This document shows, piece after piece, positions 16,718-25,509 of a stretch of DNA of 64,000 bases. The stretch covers positions 62,001-126,000 of the forward strand of contig JABUKB010000001.1 of the NCBI GenBank assembly GCA_014595895.1, read 5' to 3'. The number at the start of each line of letters is the position of its first letter. The stretch's first letter is position 1. The translations under genes and the position numbers were made by a program. A model generated the notes under the pieces. It had not been told where the DNA came from. It ran no database searches and saw only the letters and a list, made by a program, of their open reading frames with translations. This stretch comes from Lysinibacillus odysseyi. Lineage in GTDB: Bacteria; Bacillota; Bacilli; Bacillales_A; Planococcaceae.

Positions 16718-17131
16718 ATGGTAGCACAAAATACAGCTGCTTTTAATGCATACAAACAGAATAGTGTCACAACAGCTTCACCTGGGGAATTAACGTTAAT
16801 GCTATATAATGGATGCATTAAGTTTTTAATGAAGGCAAAAAAAGCAGTTGGCGAAAAAGATATTCAGGAAAAAAACACGAATATCCAGAAGGCTCAGGCT
16901 ATTATTGGGGAGCTTATGTCTACATTGAAAATGGAAGAAGCTGTTGCGGAGCAAATGTTAGCTCTTTACGACTATATGAACCGCCGCTTAATCGAAGCGA
17001 ATATTAATAATGATACAGCTATTATTGATGAAGTCCTCGGCTTAACAACGGAATTCCGTGATACATGGCAAGAAGTAATTAAAATTAACCGTATGCAGCA
17101 ATATAGCGGTAGCAATATGCAGCAGATTTAA
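16718..17131 (+). CDS. fliS: Flagellar export chaperone FliS
   Basis: A 137-residue FliS, the cytoplasmic chaperone that holds flagellin monomers for export. Typical features are the N-terminal NAYKQNSVTTASPGELTLMLYNG block and the helical core LYDYMNRRLIEAN. ATG 16718 is chosen because AAAGGAG lies eight bases upstream; the in-frame GTG at 16709 overlaps that site. Last gene of the sigma-D operon and followed by a strong terminator. Confidence 0.96.
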   Translation: MVAQNTAAFNAYKQNSVTTASPGELTLMLYNGCIKFLMKAKKAVGEKDIQEKNTNIQKAQAIIGELMSTLKMEEAVAEQMLALYDYMNRRLIEANINNDTAIIDEVLGLTTEFRDTWQEVIKINRMQQYSGSNMQQI

Positions 17132-17141
17132 TACATTTAGT

Positions 17142-17182
17142 AAAACCATTTGGAGGGTGTCTTTCTTCCAAATGGTTTTTTG
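17142..17182 (+). terminator. Terminator after fliS
   Basis: A perfect 13-base stem AAAACCATTTGGA/TCCAAATGGTTTT followed by T residues. It closes the flagellar operon. Confidence 0.92.
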
Positions 17183-18281
17183 TTATCTGTTTGATTAAAA
17201 AATCTTCAATATGCGGTTATGCGTGTTAAAATGATGTCCTTATTTTTAAAAATAGAGAACTATTCTCCATTATTCGTAAAGTGGAAAATTTATAAAATTA
17301 TTATTATATAAACAAAGGTAATAAATTTTCAGATAATTGTTGAAAATACTCATTTATTGGATTATTATGGATATTATAAATGTTTTTATTACTATAATTT
17401 ACCAGATAATCTTACGCTCGTAAAAGTATATTTTAATTTATAAAGTATCCCTTACCTAGTAAGGAAACTTTGTACATACAGAATCCTAGCTAGTAAGTAA
17501 AAAAGCTAATCAAGATCTTACATAATTTGTATTTATCGATACAAATTTCTAATCTAGAATTTGAAATATGGCAAAATGAGATAGAAATCGAGATGAACAC
17601 AACTAGAGTCACCAAAACATCCTCCGACCTTATAAAGCTTATCACAATATGAATTCTTGTTTATCGTATTATTTGAAGGTAGTCTATCAAATTAAGTGAA
17701 AAGAATCACATATTACTACTCCAGAAGAAATTACATCTATTGCAGAAACATTCTTTCGTCAATAGCTTTACATTTTTCCAAAGAATAGCCACAACAGAGA
17801 AAGGTAGGTTTCCGACCTTTCAGGTATACAAATTGCACTTGTCTTGACTTGTCATCCTTCATCAAAGGGAATAAGTTACCCTATGTACAGGTAATTGTAT
17901 TACTGGGTTACTTAAAAGTACTTATGCGGTGACATAATTAATGGAAATTTATCCATTTATATAACCCTATAACGAGAAAAATTGTCAGTTATCCAGTAAC
18001 ATACGATATTTACAAAATAGTCAAATGATTGATTAAAGCTATAGAATAGAAAAAAAGGGAGGAATCCGCATCTCGCGACTTATAAGGTAAGGAGAGTTGG
18101 TACCAAGGAAGATTGATGTACACCAGATACGCAGAATCTAATATTTATTATCGAGCTATCTAACAAATACGCATATATTCTCGCGTGTATGTAGGTACTA
18201 AAATATATGAGCTAGAAAAAGAAACAATCTTTATGATAGCGCTTTCATTATAGATGTTAGGTAAAAGGTTCATTGTATTTT
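17183..18281. other. Long AT-rich stretch without a convincing gene
   Basis: No long reading frame on either strand. Small inverted repeats occur at 17524-17547 (AATTTGTAT/ATACAAATT) and about 17800-17820 (AAAGGT/ACCTTT). One short frame near 17714-17764 reads TTPEEITSIAETFFRQ then stop, which could be a scrap of a decayed gene. Stops are frequent elsewhere. I regard the stretch as largely decayed sequence with a regulatory end at the right. Confidence 0.5.
18234..18247. promoter_or_regulatory. Candidate cre (CcpA) operator
   Basis: TGATAGCGCTTTCA agrees with the cre pattern TGWAARCGYTWNCA at 13 of 14 positions. It lies in non-coding sequence about 265 bases before the ComK-like gene and 35 bases before a 23-codon ORF. 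CcpA control is inferred. Confidence 0.5.
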
Positions 18282-18353
18282 ATGCGAAATAAATGGAAAG
18301 CACTAGCAAGCATTATGAACTGGCTCACAGGAGAGGGGGTGGTGAAGAGGTGA
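18282..18353 (+). CDS. Possible small peptide (23 residues), doubtful
   Basis: ATG 18282 opens MRNKWKALASIMNWLTGEG followed by VVKR and a stop. A second tiny frame (GTG 18350, 14 codons) overlaps that stop within a strong GGGGGTGGTGAAGAGGTGAG ribosome-binding region. The upstream AAAGG is far from ATG 18282. It could be the remains of a type I toxin or leader peptide, or chance. Confidence 0.25.
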   Translation: MRNKWKALASIMNWLTGEGVVKR

Positions 18354-18379
18354 GAAGAGTTGCCGACTCATGCGAAAAA

Positions 18380-18467
18380 CCTCTGTATACATAGTCCGCA
18401 CAGACAATGGGTATACAGAGGCTTCCATAACAGGAGTATCCTGTCTATTTTCAGTATACTCCTTTTT
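18380..18467 (+). terminator. Two successive strong hairpins upstream of the ComK-like gene
   Basis: First, an 11-base perfect inverted repeat CCTCTGTATAC (18380-18390) and GTATACAGAGG (18411-18421). Then AGGAGTAT (18432-18439) and ATACTCCT (18456-18463) followed by TTTTT, a standard terminator. No annotated gene ends here, so they should terminate a short transcript starting in the preceding few hundred bases. Confidence 0.65.
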
Positions 18468-18511
18468 GAACAAATTGTGTATGGTTTCGAAAAGAAAAAG
18501 GGGGATTAATA

Positions 18512-19045
18512 GTGAAAACAGTCAACACATACTACATTCGAGATGAAGCGATGGTCATGTATGACACAGTAAGAGACAATGAGCAAGTGGCAGTAGTAAC
18601 GGAAGAAACAGGAGATATTTTAGTAACAACCTCTATTCGCCAATTAATTAAAGATAATGAAAGACGTCTAGGTACAGGTTTTTGTATTAATAAAAAACTC
18701 ATTAAGGATACAATAGGGGGCACGCATTTGAAACTGTTTTGGATTCGAGAAAAAATGTGGGTACCGTTTACAACAGCTAAAACTGCTGATTATATGATGG
18801 TTTGTTTAGACCACTATATCGGTTCAGAAGAGGTTTCTGAAAAAGAAACAATTATTATACTAGGTGATAATGTAACAGTTGCAGTGGGAATGAGTAAAGC
18901 AAGCGTCATTACAAAATTAAGTAGAGCGAGTTTTATTAGAGATATGATTATTAAAAGACGAAGCCTGCAGTATAAGGAACCGAAAAATAAACGCCATATC
19001 CTAAAAGAAGCAGGCAATGTCTTCTATACATTAAAAAAGAAGTGA
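18512..19045 (+). CDS. ComK-like transcriptional regulator (divergent)
   Basis: A 177-residue protein. Spacing of beta-strands and the segments DILVTTSIRQLIKDNERRLGT, a KMWVPFTTAKT-like central strand and YIGSEEVS recall ComK, but identity is low and I cannot see a decisive signature. A second, clearer ComK lies at 25510-25995. GTG 18512 follows AAAGGGGGA at normal spacing. The C-terminus is basic (KRRSLQYKEPKNKRH), compatible with DNA binding. If it is ComK-family it would regulate competence or a related K-state; otherwise it is an uncharacterised regulator. Confidence 0.5.
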   Translation: MKTVNTYYIRDEAMVMYDTVRDNEQVAVVTEETGDILVTTSIRQLIKDNERRLGTGFCINKKLIKDTIGGTHLKLFWIREKMWVPFTTAKTADYMMVCLDHYIGSEEVSEKETIIILGDNVTVAVGMSKASVITKLSRASFIRDMIIKRRSLQYKEPKNKRHILKEAGNVFYTLKKK

Positions 19046-19051
19046 GATTTA

Positions 19052-19091
19052 AAGGCTATCAGATTGTTCAAAAACAATCTGATAGCCTTTT
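19052..19091 (+). terminator. Terminator after the ComK-like gene
   Basis: A perfect 17-base stem AAGGCTATCAGATTGTT / AACAATCTGATAGCCTT with loop CAAA, then TTTATT. Confidence 0.92.
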
Positions 19092-19208
19092 ATTGGTAGC
19101 TGTTTTATAATATGTAACAAAACTAGGTTGGAAATATGTAGTAACATTCTACTGTTTGGCAAAGAAAATAAACAATAGATGTTGCTACTGTTGTATGGGG
19201 GTATACGT

Positions 19209-19586
19209 ATGATTTTTAAAAGAAATGAAGGGTTTCGTTTAGTGTTTAACGAGCCAATTCAATCGTATTTCAGTGTCTTGGTGGATGGAAAAGCAGTCGA
19301 GTTGGAAAATAATCGTATTGCGTGTGAAATCATTGATATTAGTCCGCATGGCATTAAAATGGGCAGTGATTTTGATCTTACTGTCTACCGTACAGGAAAC
19401 TTGCACATAGAAGTATTTTTTGTGATTGACGAACAGGAGTTAAAAGGGATTGGTGAAATTGTTTGGAGTAAAAATCTCGGAAACGGGTATCAGTATGGTG
19501 TCATCTTTAATGACCAACCGGCTCTGGAAAAAGCGATTGTGGATCAGCTGAAAATTCGCAGACGCAAGGAGACGAGGAGAAAATAA
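19209..19586 (+). CDS. PilZ-domain protein
   Basis: About 125 residues, a single PilZ domain. The DxSxxG element is present as DISPHGIK (about residues 41-48), and a basic N-terminal patch (FKRNEGFR, about 3-10) stands where the arginine motif is expected, although its arginines are spaced five rather than four apart. PilZ domains usually bind cyclic di-GMP. ATG 19209 has GGGGGTAT upstream. Its place beside the flagellar genes suggests a role in motility or surface behaviour. Weak ligand binding is possible given the altered arginine spacing. Confidence 0.75.
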   Translation: MIFKRNEGFRLVFNEPIQSYFSVLVDGKAVELENNRIACEIIDISPHGIKMGSDFDLTVYRTGNLHIEVFFVIDEQELKGIGEIVWSKNLGNGYQYGVIFNDQPALEKAIVDQLKIRRRKETRRK

Positions 19587-19634
19587 GTGTCCCTTCTTTC
19601 TAAATGAATAATAGGTAAAGAAATTTTTTTAAAA

Positions 19635-19661
19635 AGAGGAATTAAGGGACATATGTCGAAC
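19635..19661 (+). promoter_or_regulatory. Sigma-H-like promoter of hpf
   Basis: AGAGGAATT (19635-19643), 11 bases, then GTCGAAC (19655-19661). This fits the sigma-H pattern RnAGGAWWW-N11-12-RnnGAAT with one mismatch. In B. subtilis the homologous gene yvyD/hpf is known to use sigma-H and sigma-B. Confidence 0.65.
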
Positions 19662-19697
19662 TATACTAATATAGCCGTAATTGAAGGAGGAGTTTAC

Positions 19698-20249
19698 ATG
19701 CTAAAATTTAACATACGAGGCGAAAACATCGAGGTAACTCCAGCGATTCGCGACCACGTAGAAAGTAAAATTGAAAAAATTGAACGCTATTTTAATAATG
19801 AGATGGATGCAACAGCGAATGTAAACCTAAAAGTTCGCAATGATAAGCAGTCCAAAGTAGAAGTAACGATTCCAATGAAAAATCTAACATTACGTGCTGA
19901 AGAGCAAAACGCAGATATGTATGCAGCGATTGATTTAATCGTTGATAAACTAGAGCGTCAAATTCGCAAACATAAAACAAGAGTAAATCGTAAATTCCGT
20001 GAGCGCGAAGGTGTAGGTCTTTATTTCGCACAGGAAACAGGCCAAGATACTGATTCATCAACAGAAGATGAGTACCAAATCGTTCGTACGAAGCAGTTCG
20101 ATTTAAAACCAATGGATCAAGAAGAAGCCGTGCTGCAAATGAACATGCTGGGACATGATTTTTATGTCTACACAGATGCTGAAACGGACGGTACGAACAT
20201 CGTTTACAAGCGTAAAGATGGGAAATACGGTTTAATTGAAACGAATTAA
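19698..20249 (+). CDS. hpf: Ribosome hibernation promoting factor, long form
   Basis: A 183-residue long HPF. The N-terminal domain (about 1-100, MLKFNIRGENIEVTPAIRDHVESK) binds in the ribosomal decoding region. The C-terminal domain (about 125-183, with QIVRTKQFDLKPMDQEEAVLQM) drives 100S dimer formation. I place the start at ATG 19698 behind GGAGGAG; the 15 upstream in-frame residues are not part of the family. Position before secA and prfB matches Bacillus. Confidence 0.95.
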   Translation: MLKFNIRGENIEVTPAIRDHVESKIEKIERYFNNEMDATANVNLKVRNDKQSKVEVTIPMKNLTLRAEEQNADMYAAIDLIVDKLERQIRKHKTRVNRKFREREGVGLYFAQETGQDTDSSTEDEYQIVRTKQFDLKPMDQEEAVLQMNMLGHDFYVYTDAETDGTNIVYKRKDGKYGLIETN

Positions 20250-20259
20250 TATGGACCTG

Positions 20260-20298
20260 CTACCTGTAAAGAGAAGTTCTCTTTACAGGTAGTTTTTT
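20260..20298 (+). terminator. Terminator after hpf
   Basis: A perfect 14-base stem CTACCTGTAAAGAG / CTCTTTACAGGTAG followed by TTTTTT. Confidence 0.95.
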
Positions 20299-20380
20299 GT
20301 TGATAAAATAAAAGGTATTACGGATCACTTTTATCTTGGGATTGCTTGTAGTGGTTAAAATTTGTAGAAAAAATGTAGGA

Positions 20381-20416
20381 AAAAGTAGCTATTCAATATG
20401 AAAATAGCTACTTTTT
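20381..20416. terminator. Second, orphan hairpin between hpf and the repeat gene
   Basis: A perfect 13-base inverted repeat AAAAGTAGCTATT / AATAGCTACTTTT with A residues on one side and T on the other, so it can act in both directions. No gene ends next to it; the 293-base gap from hpf to the next gene otherwise shows nothing I can name. Confidence 0.6.
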
Positions 20417-20542
20417 AATAATAAAATTGTAGGAAATATGCTATAGTAAGAGTGATAAGTGCTAGGTAATTATGTCGTGTTTTTCGATGTTCATATTTAG
20501 CTAGAAACGACAGTATGTATGAAGGAAGCGAGGTGTAGACTG

Positions 20543-21529
20543 TTGAAGTTTCTAGATAAAATTCGATCTTTCTTAAATGAAGACAGCTCACCTGCCGAAC
20601 GGTATGATGAGCGTGGCTTCAATGTGTACGGGATGCATAAAAACGGGACAAAATATGATGATGAAGGCTATGACTGCCGGGGGTTCGGTGTCAATGGCCG
20701 TACCAAACAGCGCAAGTATTATGACGCGAATGGCTTTGATGCCAAGGGGGTTCATTTAACAGGGAAAAAGTATATTGGCGGCTATGATTGCTTTGGGTAT
20801 GATTCACTTGGCTTTAATAAAGATGGCTGGAACCGGGAAGGATTTTATAAGGACGGTTTTAATAAGCAAGGCTACGATAAAGATGGCTTTAACCGGAAGG
20901 GTGTTAACAAGTACGGCTTTTCGAAGAATGGCAAGCATAAAAACGGTACTTATTTTGATGACAAAGGCTTTGCGGTAGATGGCTTCAACCGGGAAGGATT
21001 GGACCGCGATGGCTATAACCGAGGTGGCTTTAATCAAGCAGGGTATGACCGTGATGGGTATGATCAAGATGGCTTTAATGCAAAAGGTCTTGACCGCCAA
21101 GGGTTTAACCGTGATGGCTGGAATAAAAAAGGCTATGACCACGATGGTTTTAATAAACTTGGTTTTGACGCCCAGGGATATGACCGCGATGGGTATGATC
21201 AAGACGGCTTTAACTGGGATGGCTTTGACCGTGAAGGATATGACAAACAAGGTTATGATGTGGCAGGGATCAGTCGAGACGGCTTTAAAGAAGATGGATT
21301 TAACCGATTAGGTTATGACCGAGACGGCTTTGATAAGCACGGGTTTAATGAGGCAGGCTATAATCGCCAGGGATATAACCGCGCAGGCTATAATATAGAA
21401 GGGTATGATGCGGAAGGGTACGACCGAGACGGCTTTGACAAAAATGGACTGGATCGTCTCGGCTTTAACCGTGCCGGGTATGATCGTCAAGGCTTCAACC
21501 GGCACGGCGAACGCGCACTAGAAGCGTAA
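20543..21529 (+). CDS. Gly-(Tyr/Phe)-(Asp/Asn)-x-x pentapeptide-repeat protein, function unknown
   Basis: About 328 residues. After a short amphipathic start (MKFLDKIRSFLNE) and four to five diverged units, some 48 consecutive five-residue units follow, with pattern G-[YF]-[DN]-x-x (for example GYDRD, GFNKQ, GYNRA). One insertion, GTYFDDK, breaks the register. The protein ends GERALEA. No signal peptide, membrane segment or enzyme motif. Sixteen or so xDG units recall calcium loops but lack their spacing; the pattern is also not the A(D/N)LxxX pentapeptide helix. I prefer TTG 20543 (AGGTG seven bases upstream) over ATG 20519. Between hpf and secA with its own terminator, so monocistronic. Confidence 0.85.
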   Translation: MKFLDKIRSFLNEDSSPAERYDERGFNVYGMHKNGTKYDDEGYDCRGFGVNGRTKQRKYYDANGFDAKGVHLTGKKYIGGYDCFGYDSLGFNKDGWNREGFYKDGFNKQGYDKDGFNRKGVNKYGFSKNGKHKNGTYFDDKGFAVDGFNREGLDRDGYNRGGFNQAGYDRDGYDQDGFNAKGLDRQGFNRDGWNKKGYDHDGFNKLGFDAQGYDRDGYDQDGFNWDGFDREGYDKQGYDVAGISRDGFKEDGFNRLGYDRDGFDKHGFNEAGYNRQGYNRAGYNIEGYDAEGYDRDGFDKNGLDRLGFNRAGYDRQGFNRHGERALEA

Positions 21530-21545
21530 AAATAGCATCGCTATT

Positions 21546-21578
21546 AAAACGACTCACATTGGCAGGAGTCGTTTTTTA
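21546..21578 (+). terminator. Terminator after the repeat gene
   Basis: Stem AAAACGACTC / GAGTCGTTTT with a 10-base loop followed by T residues. Confidence 0.9.
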
Positions 21579-21661
21579 TTTTCAAAATAGGGGGGCAATT
21601 TGCACCGACTCTATACTAAATGGTAGAATGTAATTTGATACTAAACAGGAAGTGACAATTC

Positions 21662-24172
21662 ATGATAAACATCTTAAATAAAATGTTTGATCCCAATAAA
21701 AAAGAGATAAAGCGATTAGAAAAAATTGCGAATCAAGTAGAGGCGCTTGCTAGTCAGGTTGCCGCGCTTTCTGATACACAATTACAGGCGAAAACACCAG
21801 AGTTTAAGGAACGTTATCAAAATGGTGAAACATTAGATAAAATGTTACCGGAAGCATTTGCGGTGGCACGTGAGGCAGCAAAGCGCGTGCTAGGGATGTA
21901 CCCGTACCGTGTGCAAATCATGGGAGCGGCTGCTCTGCATGACGGAAATATTTCAGAGATGAAAACAGGTGAAGGGAAAACGTTAACAGCGACAATGGCT
22001 GTTTATTTAAATGCCCTGACAGGGAAGGGCGTTCACGTAGTTACAGTAAACGAATATTTAGCAACACGTGACGCGACAGAAATGGGCGAGCTGTATAACT
22101 GGTTAGGCTTAACAGTAGGCTTAAACTTAAATAGCCTAGAAAAAGAAGACAAGCGCGAAGCTTATGATGCGGATATTACCTATTCGACAAACAATGAGCT
22201 AGGGTTCGATTATTTGCGTGACAACATGGTGCTGTACCAAGAAGACAAAGTGCAGCGTCCGCTTTACTTTGCGGTCATCGATGAGGTTGACTCGATTTTA
22301 ATCGATGAAGCGCGTACACCATTGATTATTTCAGGACAAGCGGGAAAAACGGCACAGCTGTATGTGCAGTCGAATGCCTTTGTCCGCATGCTCAAAAAAG
22401 ATGAGGACTATAACTATGATGAATCAACGAAAGGCGTTACATTAACAGAGGCGGGTATCGAAAAAGCAGAGCGTGCCTTTGGAATCGATAATCTATTCGA
22501 TTTGACGCATGTTCGTTTAAACCATGCGATTAACCAATCATTAAAAGCGCATGCATCGATGCATGTCGATGTAGATTATGTGGTGCAGGACGGCGAAGTA
22601 GTCATTGTTGACAGCTTTACAGGTCGTTTAATGAAAGGTCGTCGTTATTCGGACGGTTTACACCAAGCCATCGAAGCAAAAGAAGGATTAGACATCCAAA
22701 ATGAATCGATGACACTGGCAACTGTGACATTCCAAAACTACTTCCGTATGTATGAAAAGTTATCAGGTATGACAGGTACAGCGAAAACGGAGGAAGAGGA
22801 ATTCCGCAATATTTATAATATGCAAGTGGTCGCGATTCCAACGAATAAACCGATTATCCGTGATGACAAGCCGGATTTAATTTATGCGACAATGGCTGGT
22901 AAATTCGAAGCAGTGGCTCGTGATATTGCAGAGCGTCATAAAGCAGGGCAGCCAGTACTGGTAGGTACGGTAGCCATTGAGACATCTGAAATTATTTCAA
23001 AATTACTATCCAAGTATAAAATTCCGCATAATACATTAAACGCGAAAAACCATGAGCGCGAGGCGGAAATCATTGCCGGTGCAGGTAATAAAGGTGCCGT
23101 GACAATCGCGACAAACATGGCAGGTCGTGGTACGGATATTAAACCGGGTGAAGGCGTGTTAGAGCTTGGTGGATTAGCCGTTATTGGTACAGAACGCCAT
23201 GAATCGCGCCGTATCGATAATCAGCTGCGTGGTCGTTCGGGGCGTCAAGGGAATGCCGGTGTGACTCAGTTCTACTTATCGCTCGAGGATGACTTAATGC
23301 GTCGTTTCGGTTCGGATAAGATGAAAGCGATGATGACGAAGCTAGGTATGGACGACTCACAGCCGATTCAGTCAGGCATGGTATCGCGTGCAGTCGAGTC
23401 AGCGCAAAAACGTGTAGAAGGAAATAACTTCGATGCACGGAAACGTTTACTGCAATACGATGATGTCCTGCGTCAGCAACGCGAAATTATCTATAAAGAG
23501 CGTGATGAAGTATTAAACACAGATAATATGCGCGGATTAGTAGAAAGCATGATCAATGAAGCCATCGACAATGCTGTAGCCTTGCATACACAAGGGGAGC
23601 AAAAAGAGTGGAGCTTACAAGCTTTACTGGACTATGTAGGAGCCAACTTACTAGGAGAAAATGAACTCGTGCTCTCGGATATCGAAGGCTTAACAGCGGA
23701 GGAAATCGGCAATGTCATAAAAGAAGTTGTTCGTACACGCTATGAGGAAAAAGAACAGCAAATGACAGAAGAGCGTATGCGTGAATTTGAGAAAGTTATT
23801 TTACTGCGTGCGATTGATTCCAAGTGGACGGATCATATCGACGCAATGGACCAATTGCGCCAAGGGATTCATTTGCGTGCGTACGGTCAAAACGATCCGC
23901 TGCGTGAGTATCAGCAGGAAGGATTTGCGATGTTCGAGGATATGGTCGCAGCCATTCGTGAAGATGTAGCGAAATACGCCATGAAAGCGGAAATTCGCAA
24001 TAACTTACAGCGTGAAGAAGTGGCGAAAGGGCAAGCGGTTAACCCGAAAGAAGAAGGGGCCGCAAAACCGAAAAAGGCGCCAATCCGCAAAACGGAAACA
24101 ATCGGTCGTAATGATGCCTGTCCATGCGGCAGTGGCAAGAAGTATAAAAACTGTCACGGGGTAGGGAAATAA
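21662..24172 (+). CDS. secA: Protein translocase ATPase SecA
   Basis: An 836-residue SecA, the motor that drives precursors through SecYEG. Walker A is seen in [10 protein letters not shown] (about residues 100-109) and the DEAD-like box in [17 protein letters not shown] (about 208). The helicase motif region reads [11 protein letters not shown] and RGRSGRQGN. The C-terminal zinc-binding SEC-C motif is intact ([14 protein letters not shown], about 819-832), as needed for SecB or lipid contacts. Length is typical. Order hpf-secA-prfB is conserved in Bacillus. Confidence 0.98.
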   Translation: MINILNKMFDPNKKEIKRLEKIANQVEALASQVAALSDTQLQAKTPEFKERYQNGETLDKMLPEAFAVAREAAKRVLGMYPYRVQIMGAAALHDGNISEMKTGEGKTLTATMAVYLNALTGKGVHVVTVNEYLATRDATEMGELYNWLGLTVGLNLNSLEKEDKREAYDADITYSTNNELGFDYLRDNMVLYQEDKVQRPLYFAVIDEVDSILIDEARTPLIISGQAGKTAQLYVQSNAFVRMLKKDEDYNYDESTKGVTLTEAGIEKAERAFGIDNLFDLTHVRLNHAINQSLKAHASMHVDVDYVVQDGEVVIVDSFTGRLMKGRRYSDGLHQAIEAKEGLDIQNESMTLATVTFQNYFRMYEKLSGMTGTAKTEEEEFRNIYNMQVVAIPTNKPIIRDDKPDLIYATMAGKFEAVARDIAERHKAGQPVLVGTVAIETSEIISKLLSKYKIPHNTLNAKNHEREAEIIAGAGNKGAVTIATNMAGRGTDIKPGEGVLELGGLAVIGTERHESRRIDNQLRGRSGRQGNAGVTQFYLSLEDDLMRRFGSDKMKAMMTKLGMDDSQPIQSGMVSRAVESAQKRVEGNNFDARKRLLQYDDVLRQQREIIYKERDEVLNTDNMRGLVESMINEAIDNAVALHTQGEQKEWSLQALLDYVGANLLGENELVLSDIEGLTAEEIGNVIKEVVRTRYEEKEQQMTEERMREFEKVILLRAIDSKWTDHIDAMDQLRQGIHLRAYGQNDPLREYQQEGFAMFEDMVAAIREDVAKYAMKAEIRNNLQREEVAKGQAVNPKEEGAAKPKKAPIRKTETIGRNDACPCGSGKKYKNCHGVGK

Positions 24173-24214
24173 TAAAACATGTAGAGTGTAAGCTCTGCAT
24201 AAAAATAGGTAGAC

Positions 24215-24239
24215 ATTTGCCCGGTATAGCCGGGCAAAT
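24215..24239 (+). terminator. Hairpin between secA and prfB
   Basis: A perfect 10-base stem ATTTGCCCGG / CCGGGCAAAT with a 5-base loop. Only a mixed T/GA stretch follows, so it may terminate weakly. Confidence 0.6.
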
Positions 24240-24263
24240 TTGATTTGATGAGGGGGATTTTGA

Positions 24264-25368
24264 ATGATTGAATTGGCAGAAGCAAGACATATTCTTGAAA
24301 ATACAGCTACTAAGCTAGCGGACTTTAGGGGGTCTCTTTGACTTAGAAAACAAGGAGGCACGTATTGCAGAGTTAGACGAACTGATGCTAGAGCCGGAAT
24401 TCTGGAACGACCAGCAAGGGGCACAGACGATTATTAACGAAGCGAACGGAATTAAGGCAATCGTCAATGAATACAAGGATTTACTGGCAACGCAGGAAAA
24501 CCTGGAGATGACAGTGGAGTTATTAAAGGAAGATCCAGACGATGATTTGCAGGAGGAGCTCGGAACAGAACTAGAGCAGTTCCAAGCGAAAATGGCGGAC
24601 TTTGATTTGCAGATGCTGTTATCAGAAGCTTACGATAAAAATAATGCCATTTTAGAGCTGCATCCTGGTGCGGGCGGTACAGAGTCCCAAGACTGGGGCT
24701 CGATGCTGTTGCGTATGTATACACGCTGGGCAGAGAAACGCGGATTTAAGGTGGAGACACTGGACTATTTACCAGGGGACGAAGCAGGGATTAAATCTGT
24801 AACGTTAAAAATTTCCGGTCATAATGCATATGGCTACTTAAAAGCAGAAAAAGGGGTGCACCGTTTAGTGCGTATCTCACCGTTTGACTCTGCAGGTCGT
24901 CGTCATACGTCATTTGTTTCTTGTGATGTGATGCCGGAGTTCAATGATGAAATCGAAATTGAAATTCGTACGGAAGATTTAAAAATTGATACGTACCGTG
25001 CAACAGGTGCAGGTGGTCAGCATATCAATACAACCGATTCAGCGGTACGTATCACGCATATCCCGACAGGCGCGGTTGTACAGTGCCAAGCGGAACGTTC
25101 GCAAATTAAAAACCGTGAAAAAGCGATGCATATGTTAAAAGCGAAATTGTATCAATTGGAAATCGAGAAGCAAGAAGCACAAATGGCCGAAATTCGCGGT
25201 GAGCAAAAAGAAATTGGTTGGGGCTCACAAATTCGTTCGTATGTATTCCACCCTTATTCGATGGTAAAAGATCACCGTACAAATGAAGAAACGGGCAATG
25301 TTGGTGCTGTAATGGATGGCGATTTGGATGCCTTCATTAATGCTTACTTACGTTCTCGTATTGCGTAA
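24264..25368 (+). CDS. prfB: Peptide chain release factor 2, with programmed +1 frameshift
   Basis: Decoding needs a +1 shift. From ATG 24264 the zero frame runs 25 codons to an in-frame TGA (24339-24341) inside the classical site AGGGGG-TCT-CTT-TGA-C, and continues in the +1 frame to 25368 (about 367 residues). RF2 reads UGA, so low RF2 favours the shift: autoregulation. After the shift come [14 protein letters not shown], the stop-codon recognition motif SPF ([14 protein letters not shown]) and the catalytic GGQ ([11 protein letters not shown]). A single-frame start downstream would miss the N-terminus. The frameshift is a feature, not an error. Confidence 0.97.
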
Positions 25369-25373
25369 ATACA

Positions 25374-25407
25374 ATGCGTCTAGTCTATGGGCTAGGCGTT
25401 TTTTTTA
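25374..25407 (+). terminator. Terminator after prfB
   Basis: Stem ATGCGTCTAG / CTAGGCGT with G-U pairs, then eight T residues. Confidence 0.85.
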
Positions 25408-25466
25408 TGGGAAAAGACGTATGGGCATTTCAGCAATGGGAGCAGTGAAAAACATAAGTTGTAAAG

Positions 25467-25490
25467 AGACGTAGACAATCACATACGTCT
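25467..25490 (-). terminator. Hairpin downstream of comK
   Basis: AGACGTA (25467-25473) and TACGTCT (25484-25490) form a hairpin about 20 bases after the comK stop. The right arm could alternatively pair with AAGACGTATG at 25414-25423, so two exclusive structures exist. Confidence 0.55.
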
Positions 25491-25509
25491 TGAGTAAAGC
25501 GCAAATGAC

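Noticed and set aside
18359-18508. 50-codon frame from TTG 18359 to just before the ComK-like gene
   Set aside because: It reads straight through two perfect hairpins, one a T-tailed terminator, so it is unlikely to be translated.
20804-21250. 148-codon open frame on the minus strand within the repeat gene
   Set aside because: The 15-base periodicity of the plus-strand repeats keeps the antisense frame free of stops; it has no ribosome site and a repetitive hydrophobic product.
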